Shown piece by piece: positions 11,831 to 23,035 of a stretch of 64,000 bases of DNA. This DNA comes from Desmodus rotundus (lineage: Eukaryota > Chordata > Mammalia > Chiroptera > Phyllostomidae), in contig NC_071390.1 of NCBI RefSeq assembly GCF_022682495.2, positions 99,642,294 to 99,706,293 on the forward strand, written 5' to 3'. A program made the position numbers and the translations under genes. The first letter of the stretch is position 1; each line of letters starts with the position of its first letter. The notes under the pieces are model-generated. The model ran no database searches. It saw only the letters and a list, made by a program, of their open reading frames with translations, and was not told the DNA's origin.

Positions 11831-14800
11831 CGCCAACTTTATAATAACTGTGCTTAGATTTTCCAATGTGTAAGTCAGTAAATACCTTACTTTGAAATTC
11901 TTTTGGTTTAATTTGAAGTTCTGCCACTGGCTTCCGCATGAACCCTGACTAAATTAGGGGTTCAAGTGAATGAAATCTAAAGCTGAAATATAAGATTGAA
12001 TATCCCTGGAGAGTCTGCTGAATATGAAGGAATGATGATCTAGATCCCTAAAAAACATCTAATTTTCAAGGCAGAAAGATAACAGAGTAGACGCCTGGGT
12101 AGGAGATTTGTATTATGAGAGTCTAGAGAAGAGAATATTTCAAGACAGAGGACATAAAAAAATGTTATATTTTATAAAGAGGTCAAATAAAGTATAAGTT
12201 GAAGGACACAACCAAATTTTTATCATGCACTTCTTAATCACTTGCTTAAATTGTGAATATTGTTTAGGGGCTCCTTCTCCTCTGTATTACAGAATTAATT
12301 TTGTCTTGTTTTCTGGTTGCCCACATTTTTTCTTTCACAATAGGATTGAACTCCTCCAAGGAGCCTCTGAACTTTGCGTCATTTTCTTATGGATAACTCA
12401 TTTGGATAAAATTGTACAAATATAGAGATTAGAAATACTTCACCATAACCTGACTTGCATAATTTTTCATAGAGTTTTGGAGCTTTTTTCATAAATAAGA
12501 GGCATTCACCTTAGCCACTTATTTAGGAACAGTTTCTTCCTTTAGAAATTTTAGAAACCCTAGGGACCATGTAAGGACTCCATTAGATGAATGCCATGAA
12601 TTAAAAGAAGAGAAAACCGGCACAAAATAAACACTTTACAATGGAAAGTGTTAGTGCTTAAAGATTAGCAGTTGGGACTTCTCTATCAGGCAATCAGAGC
12701 TAACCCCCTGTGAATTAATGCACTGATGCATTCTAAAGATTTTTAAAAGTGTTTGCTCAGCGTTGTGCATGTTCTCTCACTCTGTCTGGGAGCCTTCAGG
12801 TGCAAAATTTCCAATAAAGATGACCTCTGCTCGTTCTTCGCCATCCCCAAGGGAATAGTTCTGCTGAATAAAATTTCCCAGATTATTCATCATTTTTCCT
12901 TGAGGACTCTGATATGAAGGCTGCATGTGAAATCATTCTATCTTTTCAAGTGATAAATTTTATGTTCCTTTATGTTCCCCAAAAATAGCATTAAGCTCTG
13001 AGAAAGACTCCTTCAAAACCTGAGTCCACTGCAATCAAAGGTCAGACTTGCGACTTGGCCACTACTTTTCCAGAGGTGACCACCAGATTTCCTTCCACTC
13101 ATTCAGAGATGAAGCCTGTCAGTAGAAAGGAATAAATGCGTCCCTATAGTCCATTTCCACTCTGAATCTTTTTTGACAGAACAAAAACTGCCAGTTGGAC
13201 TGAAGTTGAGGTCCTTTAGTTATTTGCTGGGAACTTGAGTTCTCTGGGAATAATGCCAAGACCACCAGACTCATTGAACTCACAACGTTTTACCATCACA
13301 TCATCAGAATGAATTCAAGTCCCTCTGGCCAGTATTGGATTCCAACCAATGTGAGTCAGGTGAAAGGTTATTAACTTGAAAGTAACTTTGATTTTTTCCC
13401 TCTCCCTCTGACCACACCCCATTGTCCTGGTAATTAACCTGTGTTTATCACTTCTTTAGACAAGTTTTTATGTCACCATACACTAGATTACAGGCTACTG
13501 GCTGACAAATGTCTATTTATCTCTATATAGTTACAATTATTTAAATGGAAAAAATGTAAACCTTATTTAAAAGGAATTAGTTTATAGAAAAAGTTTACAA
13601 ATAAGAATAAAAAGTAATTTTAAAATCTGACTCTGTCACATTCATATAAGGAAATATTCCTACTCTTCCTTTGGGTCTTGTCTTTCTAAAACATTAAACC
13701 TTAAATGGACATAGTAGCTTTCTTGTCTTGTCTAATTAGAGTAATGACAACAAAAAATAATTATGCAGGACCAGGAAGTAAAATCGAGTTCAATTCAATG
13801 TATGACGCCCTTGCCTACGTGAGTAATAACGTATCTCAAAATTACTTTTGCAGTAGATGTCAAATTTTTCTTTAGTATCCCATAACTACCCCCTTCTCCT
13901 TTAAACTTATTTTTTCCCATAAAATGAGAATGGGAAATGGACCTTCTTTATAAGCATGAGTTTTGATAACAATTTTTATCATTACAGTCCACTAATACTT
14001 GTTGTGGAAAGTTCTGTGGACAGAACATGTTTTGAGCTGCAAATACAGAAAAAAACCAAATTATGTTTTTATCTTAACAGGATACTTTCTCCCTAGTGAG
14101 GCTGAGCTAGACCCTGCTGGTGGGTTGAAGTTCATAGAGAAGACAAAGGGTCCAAGGGCGGCGGGGGAGGGGGGGGCGGTGAGAGGCTGGTGTTGTTCTG
14201 AAGCTTTCAGATTCTAAGGTCTGACTTTGTTCAAAATTTTCAAACTTTAGCAGTACTAAAGTAGTTTCCCAAAATGACTAATTCAACTCACAGCAACAAT
14301 AATTTATTAATTTTTAAAAAGAAAATCAAGTATATATTTTTAGCTGGTGTTTATACAGGTTCAGAATGGGTTGTTTTTTGTTGTTGTTCACTTGCTTATT
14401 TGCTTGTTTTGTAGGTCAGGGAATCTGAGATTTTCCAGACAAAGGGGCATTTCTTCAGTCTTTGATTCTCTTTTTTGAAATAAGCAAATTGCCTCCATAG
14501 TACTATCGAACATGAATCATCTTTGTGTTGTTAGAAATAGTTACTCAGCAAAGTCACACCCACATCAGAACCACTGTGAAAACATCTAGAAGGGTGCATG
14601 CTTGGGGCTGAAGAAGCCCTGGCCTGTCCTCCTCTGGGCAGACCTTCATCGGGCTCCCAGAATGCTTCCTTCCCTGCAGAAACAGGCTGAGCGCTTTCTA
14701 GATGCAACACTTCACAGGGAGCCAGGACTTCTGGCTTCTTTCCCCAGCTGCACCATCAGATCAGGGAGTGACCCTCTCTGATCATATGGAGATGGTTACC

Positions 14801-16384
14801 CGTGTGCAGGGAAGAAGTGGGATGCATGGTTAATGTTAGCTCTGAGCATCTTGCCTGAAAGGTGTTGCATGCTCTTTCAGAGAGGAAGGTTAGCACATGA
14901 TGTCATTGCTTCTAACATATGCTCGGATGGAGAGAGAGAGGGAGGGAGGGGGAGAGGGAATATAACTGAAGCAATACTATTTTGGTGGAGGATATTATCA
15001 GGGCTTCAAGGAGGGGTGCACAGATAAGTAGGTGGCAGGTTGTTTCATGTCAGTCTGACAAGTGGAATTTAAAAGGTATTTCCAGCAAGGTGTGATGTGC
15101 ACTGGAGTTGTTTGATGAAAGAACATGGGGAAGTGATTGGGGATCTGGAAATATGGACTTGATTTGAACCCTTGGATGAAAATCCTCATTTCTGGGTTGT
15201 TTCCATGACTTGTAATATTACAGTGATGACATTTGCATTTTCCAGCCCAGGATTAGCTATAGAGGAAGTAAAGGCTCAGTTCAGTTGCTTTACTGAGCAC
15301 ATAAACCGTGACATCTCCTGGAAGATAGTTCTAATTAAAGGATAGTAAACCCTCTCAACATGGCTAGCAGAATTATACACAATTGTGACATTTGCCTGAA
15401 CAGAAAGAGCAAATTTTTATCTGTTGTTATCTGCATCCTGGTTTGGAGTTGAAAAAAGTCGTAATTTTCAGGTGGTGATGTCAGATCCATTTCCACAACA
15501 GAGATTAGACAATACCACAAACAAAGATTTATGATTCCGTGAGGGGGATCTCCTGTTTGCAAACATTTATCTTTAACAATGGGCTACTGGCGGGGGCGGG
15601 GGAAGTCACCAGTTGTACATGAGAGATATGGTACTGTGTTGCCGATGGTGAACACTGCACAGACGCAGACGCCGTTGCTTCTTCCCTTGTACCCGCTCCC
15701 GCTCGGACCTTCGCTTCCCTGTCACGTTGGACGTTAAGCCCTGAGTGCACACGGACAGCTCATCTGTGCCAGAGGACGGTCAAATGTCCGTCACCGCTAA
15801 TAAAAATGGGATAAAATACCTTGTGTTTCTATCAAGGTAATTTCTGTATTCAAGAATTTTTTTACATCTATTTCCAATAGCTGAGAAAACTGAAACAAAG
15901 ACATTATTTCACTATTCTCCTCTTGTAGAAAGATGAAACGACTAAAACACCAACATCTCTTCTAACTTGAAAACTATTCTTTTAAACAGTTTTTAACTCA
16001 CTAAAAATTACAAATTTTCTTATAGTATCATCACATTGCACTTAGTAATTTCAGAAGAAATTACTTTAAAAAACTATTGTCCCTATTTCATCATTTTATG
16101 ATAATTTTGTGTTTTCCTTTTGTGTGTGTTTGTTTCTTTAAATATATATTGTTCCAAAAAAGAACTTAAGGGGATTTGTGTTATGTACACAGTGGAGTAA
16201 AATGAAATAAAATATGACAAAAGTAAGGCAAGGAGAAAATAAGGGATGAAATTAAAGTGCCGATAGCATTCACACTTACATGAGGTTCATTCTGTTTCTC
16301 AGAGATGAGTCTCACCTTTGGATCTCACGTTTCCGAAAGCCAAAATGAAATGGGGAAAGAGTACCTATGACAAGATTTTAGTTT
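11831..16384. other. intergenic, nothing recognised beyond simple tracts
   Basis: No gene seen. Local features are a G-rich tract (14148-14179), a GA-rich purine run (about 14930-14959) and a short G-rich patch (15590-15602). Confidence 0.5.
14148..14179 (+). other. G-rich tract, possible G-quadruplex
   Basis: At least four G runs (GGG, GGG, a run of five and a run of eight) within 32 bp. Such spacing can form a quadruplex. There is no gene context to give it a role. Confidence 0.5.
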
Positions 16385-16392
16385 CTCTAAAG

Positions 16393-16847
16393 CAGCAATT
16401 CTCAAAATGTCATCTTGAGTATTCCTGAGGGTTCCTTAGACCCTTTAAGGGACAGCAAAGTGAAACCATTTTCATAGTAAGACAAAAACTTTGTTTGCCT
16501 TTTCAATCTCATTCTCTCATAACCACACTGGCGCAATTCTGCTGCAGGTGTGATGGGGCCGGGTAAGGGAATGTGTGCTGTGTACAGGGTGGGGCAAAAG
16601 TGGGTTTACGGTTGTGAGTACATGAAACAAACTTTATTCCTGTACTCTTATTTAATAATTATTGTATCGTTTTCCATATGAACAACTGTAAACCTACTTT
16701 TGCCCCATCCTGTATGCTCACATTTTAAAACTTTTTGTTTCAATTCCTAACAATGGTAACTATTCATAGATATAGCTCACACAAACGACAGCACGTTGGG
16801 GGTCCTTGATCATTTTCAAGAGTGAAAAAGTGCCCTGAGAATGGCTG
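16393..16847 (+). mobile_element. hAT-Charlie-type non-autonomous DNA transposon
   Basis: Left end cagcaattctcaaaatgtca and right end cctgagaatggctg form the imperfect terminal inverted repeat usual for Charlie elements. Internal sequence (attcctgagggttccttaga, catttcattctcataacc-like, aactttttgtttcaattcct, atagatatagctcacacaaa, ggggtccttgatcattttca) fits this group. 8-bp target duplications match at six positions (ctctaaag at 16385-16392, ttctaaaa at 16848-16855). A mariner MITE splits it. Confidence 0.75.
16585..16712. mobile_element. mariner-type MITE nested in hAT element
   Basis: 128 bp with long terminal inverted repeats (cagggtggggcaaaagtggg at the left; the mirrored cctacttttgccccatcctg at the right). 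TA duplicates flank it at 16583-16584 and 16713-16714. No coding capacity. It is younger than the surrounding hAT element. Confidence 0.9.
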
Positions 16848-17879
16848 TTCTAAAATAGGAACAATTCCGTTTGCTTTCTCTTTCCTTGTAGCACAACCTG
16901 AAATTTTTCTTTCACAGAAGTTTCATGTTAGTTATTCTATTAGACTATGGGCAAGTGAACAACTTTCGCGTTATTTATGATGTATTATAATTATCAGGAG
17001 AGCAGTAGATATTATTGTTCTCTTATTTTGAGGCGTTTGGCCAAAGCTCCTTTGAGGAACTGATAAAGAACCCTTTCAATCAAACATAACATAAGCAGAC
17101 ACAGAATTTTTCAAAAAATTTTGTAATGTTCATGAATATATCAACTTCTGTTTGTTAACACCATAGGGTTCTAAGAACTGAACCAGATGCAGAAAGAAAT
17201 CCAGATATTCTGGTCCTTTGTAATTGACTCAGTTGCTTTAAAATACAGTTTTAAGGTAAATTTGTGTAGTAAGATAAATTTAATAAATGGTGGTTCTTTT
17301 TGCTTCTCTCTGTTTCTTGTCATCTCTGTTTCTCCCCACAGCACTGATGAAGGGGAAGTATAGTTATACCATAACTCATTCCGCACCAACAAGAAATATG
17401 GTTTTTGGTTATGTTTGTGTATGGAAGGTTTTGCAGCCTCAGCTTCTTTCTCTTCCTTAGATCACACAAATAACAACCTCAGTGACACAGCATAAATCCA
17501 CATCTTTGGAATATTCTGATGATCTGATCTCAAAAATAAAAGTTCTAAAGTCTCATCCATTTTAAAAACTTGGCTACAAGCAGCTAGGTGAGCTGATGTA
17601 GAACTGTAGAGACATTCACGAGGACTGTTAGTTCCAAATGAAACTTCTGAATTCACTAAAATGAATTGAGTGCCTCCCATAATACAGATCAGGGCGTGTT
17701 AGGGGCTATTTCACTCAGTACAGATGACATTTGGCTGTATAATTTATAAGACATAACCTACAGGACGTTATTTATAGGACATACATAAATAGACATTATA
17801 TATGTGGGCGATAGTGCTAACATAATCAAGCAGAATAGTTAAAAAGAATGTTTCTACATTTGGAAAACTTGGTGGATGA

Positions 17880-18055
17880 TAACAGTTACTGGCCATATGG
17901 CTTGAGCAAATAGTTTAATGTCTGTTGAACTGGCATAAGAACAGTACCTGATGCATAGGGTTATTGTGAAAATTAAATTTAGCAGTGCATATACAATACA
18001 GAGAAAGGTGTGTGTTATATAGTGCTCACTAGATGTTATTAAAATCAAGTGCTAT
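17880..18055 (+). mobile_element. MIR SINE fragment
   Basis: The order of motifs resembles the MIR core and 3' part: tggcttgagcaaatagttta, gggttattgtgaaaattaaa, gtgctcactagatgttatta. Diverged. Confidence 0.5.
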
Positions 18056-19740
18056 TGGATGTGATACAATGAAAAATACACTATGAATTAGGAGGAAAAA
18101 AAGGATCACCTGGGGTCAGAAGGGTCGAAGAGAGAGTTCATGAAGGAGGGAAGACTTCAGCTGTGGGCTACTAAGTGGAGTGGGGAGTTATAAAGTGCTT
18201 GGTGCACCATAAATTTAAAATCTAACAGAGGAGAGAGGATCAGCCCCAATATGTATGAGCACAAGTGTCAGAAACGTGGAAAGAATGCTCAGGTCTCTAG
18301 AGACACACAGAGAAGTGCTAAAACACAGGCAAGTGGAAAGGATAAAGAGGGGGTGTGAGTTATTAAAATGACTGGAATGGAGCTAAGTATATTGCACTAC
18401 TTACGGGACCAGACTGTTCCATTCATCTCTCCCAAATTAAATTTCGCTTTTCTCTTAGGAGTCTTCTGTGGTAAATGATTCCAAAGGGAGCATTTGTCCT
18501 TTGTTTTATTTGTTTCCGAGGAAAGCACACCTTATGCACACAGAAAATACACATGCACGCACACTCACATCCCAGAACTGAGGCACCAGAGAACTCCATC
18601 TTTACATGCCTTTTATGACACTTCATGTTTTTTTGTCTCTTCATTGAAAGAATTAAAAAAAAAAAGATTATGGAAGGAATTTTCTGAAGGGCTCACAAGT
18701 ACATATTAATGGAAAGGGAGATATTTCTACAGAAAAATTTCAAGGATATTCTAAAGTGATAGCTTTGCAATTCCTTGCTGATTTTTTTAATGGTCGTAAT
18801 GATATATCCTGGCTTTGTTGTGCACTTTCTCTGATGAAGAACCCCATTACTCTAATTAAAATAACACCATCTGGTTTTAATACCTCACAATAACTCTCCT
18901 GCCCCTTAATCCCAGGGCTGAAGCAGCATTCGGAGTCTGGGCCATGCAGAGGTCATATGGTATTAGTTCACATGCTGCTACAATTTATGGATTTACAATT
19001 TATGGTGGAAGAGGCTGAGAAATAATGGTGCTAGAGATAAAAATAAAATAGGTAGAGGATCCAGAAAAAAACAATACGAGAAGTCTACGCACACATGCTA
19101 GCTCCACTTCTCCAATAGAGACTTTCTAATTCTAGCGAGAAGACTTTTTTGAAGTGATAGTCTTGATGGACCTCTATCAATTAAGGAAGCCAGCCCTGTG
19201 AAGTTCAGATGGGGGCGTGTATATGGAAACCATGCTAGGCAAACAGCCTGAAGAAAAGATGAGTTTGAGGAGGACAAACTTGGTGGGTTCAAGGAACAAA
19301 TAAAAAATAAGCTTAGCTGGGTTGGAGCAACAGAGGGGGAGAGAGATTGGAGACAAGGTCGAAGGCAAGCAGAAGCCAGGTCAAGTTGCATTCTGAAGAT
19401 AATGGGAGACTGGAATATTTGTGTGATACTACGTTTTTTTCTAACTGTGCAATAAGTGAAAAGAAACTCGAGCTCAATTTAAAAGAAGGGCAACTGATAC
19501 TCAGAAACCCCAGGTCATGCTGGGAACTGAAAAGAATAGAAAACCCTGACCCTTTTTGGCTCCAGTCAATTGATAGGCAGAAAGGCAGGCCCAGAATTTT
19601 CCTGTAGTTCTGAGTGCTTTATTTGTTTGTTTTTCAGAGAATCTAGAAACCCAGATGTTTATTTAAGAACTTTCGATTTTCTAAATATTAACAAATAATA
19701 CAACTTTTCCAAAAATCAGTATACAAGCCAGCACTCTATT
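18056..19740. other. intergenic, nothing recognised
   Basis: No gene or named repeat seen. It includes a purine-rich patch at about 18650 and a small direct duplication of tacaatttatgg near 18979-19003. Confidence 0.5.
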
Positions 19741-19754
19741 GAAAACAGTAAACA

Positions 19755-21578
19755 GAGTTCCAGCCAAGATGGAGGCGTACCTAGAAATGCTTCACTTCCT
19801 TGCACAACCAAAAGAAGGATAACAACCAATTTAAAAACAATAAACAATAAGAACTGCCAAAAAATCAGACTGCATGGAACTCCGACAACCAAGGAGTTAA
19901 AGAAACATTCATTCAGACCAGTAGGAGGGACAGAGACAGGCAGCTGCAGAGAGGATGCACAGCTAGACCATGCTGACACTGCAGCTGGCTGACCAGGAAA
20001 CTAAAGACTCAAAACCCCCACTAAAATCCTGTGGGGGTTTCGAAGGTGGGAGATACTCCCAGTGTCACAGGAGAGTTTGTTGGAGAGGCTCATGGGATCC
20101 TAGAACATTCACAAACTGATCCACCTGGGAATCAGCATCTGAAAGGGTACAATCCATTTGTGGGCAATGAAGGAAGTGACAGAAAGTGAGGCTAGAGCAG
20201 AGCAAGCAGCATTGTGCCCTCTCTGAACCCTCCCCACAGAGAGCACCACAATGCAGCAATGTGGGTTGCCCCACCCTGGTGAACCCCTAAGGCTCCACCC
20301 CTTACAACATAACAGGTGTGCCGAGACAAAGAAATATGGCCCAAATGAAAGAACATCTCAAAACTCCAGAAAAAAAACTAAGGGACATGGAGATAGACAA
20401 CCTGTCAGATGCAGAGTTCAAGACACTGGTAATCAGAATGCTCACAGAAACGACTGAGTTCAGTTGCAAAATGAAGAAAGAAAGGAAGGCTATACAAAAT
20501 GAAATAAAGGAAACTACACAGGGAACCAACAGGGAAGGGAAGGAGACTGGGACTCAAGTCTACAATTTTGAACAAAAGGAAGAAATAAACATCCAACCAG
20601 AACAGAATGAAGAAACAAGAATTTAGAAACATTAGGAGAGGCTTAGGAACCTCTGGGACAACTTAAAGCACTCCAACATCTGAATCATAGGAGTGCCAGA
20701 AGAAGAAGAGGAAGAGCAAGAAATTGAAAACTTATTTGGAAAAGTAATGAAGGAGAACTTTCCCAATCTGGCAAAGGAAATAGACTTCCAGGAAGTACAG
20801 GAAGCCCAGAGAGTCCCAAAGAAATTGGACCCAAGGAAGTACACACCAAGGCACATCATTATTACATTACCCAAGATTAAAGATAAGGAGAGAATCTTAA
20901 AAGCAGCAAGAGGAAAGAACACAGTTACCTACAAGGAGTTCCTATAAGACTATCAGTGAATTTCTGAAAAGAAACCTTACAGGCAAGAAGGGGCTGGAAA
21001 GAAGTATTCGAAGTCATTAAAAGCAAGGACCTACACCCAAGATTACTATATCCAGCAAAGCTATCAATTAGAATGGAAAGGCAGATAAAGTGCTTCCCAG
21101 ATAAGGTCAAGTTAAAGGAGCTCATCATTACCAAGCCCTATTATATGAAAGATTAAAGGGACCTATCTAAGAAATAAAAGAAGGTCAAAAACTATGAAGA
21201 GTAAAACAACAACAAACTCACAACTATCAACAAATGAACCTAAAAAACTAAAACTAAAACTAAGCAAACAACTAGAATAGAAACAGAATCACAGAAATGG
21301 CAATCACATGGAGGATTATCAGTGGGGAGCAGGAAGGAGAGAATGTGGGGAAAAGTCACAGGAAACAAGAAGCACAATTTGTAGGCACAAAATAGGGAGA
21401 GGTTAAGAATGATAAAGGAAATAGAGAAACTGAAGAATTTATATGTACAACCCACTGACATGAACTAAGGGATGGGAATATTGGGGGATAGAGAAAGCCC
21501 AAGGAGGAGGGGGTATAAAGGGGAGAAAAAATTGGGACAACTGTAATAGCATAATCAATAAAATATACTTTAAAAAAA
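19755..21578 (+). mobile_element. full-length HAL1 (half-L1) retrotransposon, copy 1
   Basis: A 1.82-kb insertion with an exact 14-bp target duplication gaaaacagtaaaca (19741-19754 and 21579-21592). It starts near ccaagatggaggcgtac (L1-like 5' UTR), carries one ORF1-like region (20336-21170) and passes straight to a short 3' UTR ending actgtaatagcataatcaat and an A tail. No ORF2 (endonuclease/reverse transcriptase) is present, which is the defining trait of HAL1. Such elements depend on L1 enzymes in trans. Confidence 0.88.
20336..21170 (+). pseudogene. HAL1 copy 1 ORF1, broken
   Basis: L1 ORF1-type RNA-binding protein relic. It opens MAQMKEHLKTPEKK and has a Lys/Glu-rich coiled-coil-like stretch, an acidic EEEEEEQEIENLFGKV motif and an RRM-like core (RHIIITLPKIKDKERIL). 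Breaks seen: a TAG near 20624 where copy 2 has TGG, a TGA near 20682 where copy 2 has CGA (CpG decay), and a single-base loss near 20935 that shifts the frame. A further lost base lies near 21141. Not functional. Confidence 0.85.
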
Positions 21579-21592
21579 GAAAACAGTAAACA

Positions 21593-22347
21593 TTCCTGGA
21601 AGCAGATGAAGCTCTGGACATGACAATTACCATCTTCATTAGATCACATCTTGACTTTCACAAACTGTGAAAGACAGTGCAAAGGAAAAGCATATTAACC
21701 TTATACCTAGGTCAGGTATCAGTCAGTGTCCTGGCAGGAAACAGATGGTAGACAGAGACAGGTAATTGAGGGGAGACTGATGAAGGGACTGTTTATAATG
21801 GTGAAGGAAGTGTTAGGAAAAAGCAACAAGGGATGTTGATGTACTCTGGGGTGGGGCCTTTGATGAGGAATGCAGACCCTACTAGACTATGCCACGTCAG
21901 GGCAAAAGCCCAGGGAACATGTATTCCAAGCACTCTAGTCTCACTGTCAGAGCTTCCTCGGGTATCCTCCTTGGGCCAAACCCAGCAATGAGCTAGAGGT
22001 TTAGGCAGCCCACTGAAGCAATTGCTATCAATCTTCTGGGACAGGAGGGCAAAGGAAGACCATTCAGCACAGTCAAGTATATTTTTAAAAAGTGATTGGT
22101 TGTCATAAAAGAAGGTAGAGGGGGGATATGTGGTAATAAAAAAAATACAATAATAAAAATAATGATGTAAAAAATAAATAAAGCCATTTCAAATATATTA
22201 TAACAATAATTATGTCAATTCAATAAGCAATAAAGATCTTTCCAAGTGAGATCATTTTAGTAGAAACCAATTACAAAGTAAACATTGTTGCTTTTTTTAA
22301 GCCATCAAATTGTGTTCATTATACAAAGTTTTTTTTTCCTCCATGAT
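21593..22347. other. intergenic with an unclassified old repeat
   Basis: From about 21715 to 22000 a stretch (gtgtcctggcaggaaacaga at its start) looks like an ancient interspersed repeat, similar in opening to the one in DKK2 intron 3 near 32890. I cannot name its family. The rest is A-rich. Confidence 0.35.
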
Positions 22348-22361
22348 AGTCTGTTTTATTT

Positions 22362-22758
22362 ATTTAATATTTTTAATTAAATTTGTTGGGGTAACATTGG
22401 TTAATAACATTACATGTTTCAGGTGTACTATTATCAATACATCATCTGTATATTCCACTGTGTGCTCATCACCCAAAGTCTAGTCTCTATCCATCACCAT
22501 ATATTTGACTCTCTGTACCCTTCTAATCCTCCTCCCTGTGTTCATTACAACTATATTCACAAGAGCCAAGACATGGAAACAGCCTACGTGTCCTTCCATG
22601 ATGATTGGATGAAGATGTGGCACGCACATACAGTGGAATACTACTGAACTATAAAGAGATGAAATATTGCTGTTTACAACAACATGGATGGATCTTGAGA
22701 GTATCATGCTAAGTGAAATAAATCAGACAGAAAAAATGCAAGAACCATATGATTTAAC
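22362..22758 (-). mobile_element. L1 insertion with 5' inversion (twin priming)
   Basis: 22362-22540 is an L1 3' end in minus orientation (ttggggtaacattggttaat, tttcaggtgtactattatca). From about 22541 it abruptly becomes an upstream L1 segment in plus orientation (cacaagagccaagacatgga, aacatggatggatcttgaga, aagtgaaataaatcagacag). An inverted 5' half is the mark of twin priming. A possible target duplication (agtctgttttattt at 22348-22361; agtcttttcttattt at 22759-22773) brackets the unit. Confidence 0.7.
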
Positions 22759-22939
22759 AGTCTTTTCTTATTTGACTCTGACTCTTCAAGTTGTGACTTT
22801 TCTTCAAGGGCAGAAATGCTCCTCAAGAGTGCCTTTCATAATCTGATGAAAATTATTCATCAAACCCAGGGTTTTTGAGAAAACAAAATTTGAACTCACA
22901 ATCAGCCTAACTTTTTTTCTGTAAGGAGCCACACATAAT

Positions 22940-23035
22940 GGATGGATGGATGGATGGATGGGTGGATGGGTGGATGGGTGGATACATGTATGTAAGTACA
23001 TATGGATGAATGGATGAATCAGTGGATGGATAGAT
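22940..23035. repeat. (TGGA)n microsatellite, imperfect
   Basis: Tandem GGAT/GGGT tetranucleotides from 22940, pure for about 44 bp and then degenerate (gatgaatggatgaa, gatggatagatg). The long frame on the minus strand (HPSTHPPIHPSIHP) is an artefact of it. Confidence 0.9.

Noticed and set aside
20632..20922. Minus-strand open frames across HAL1 copy 1, and the like in copy 2
   Set aside because: Antisense of the ORF1 region; leucine/phenylalanine-rich translations come from the A-rich sense strand.
22940..23035. CRISPR-like repeat array
   Set aside because: The repeats are contiguous tetranucleotides without spacers, and the DNA is mammalian.
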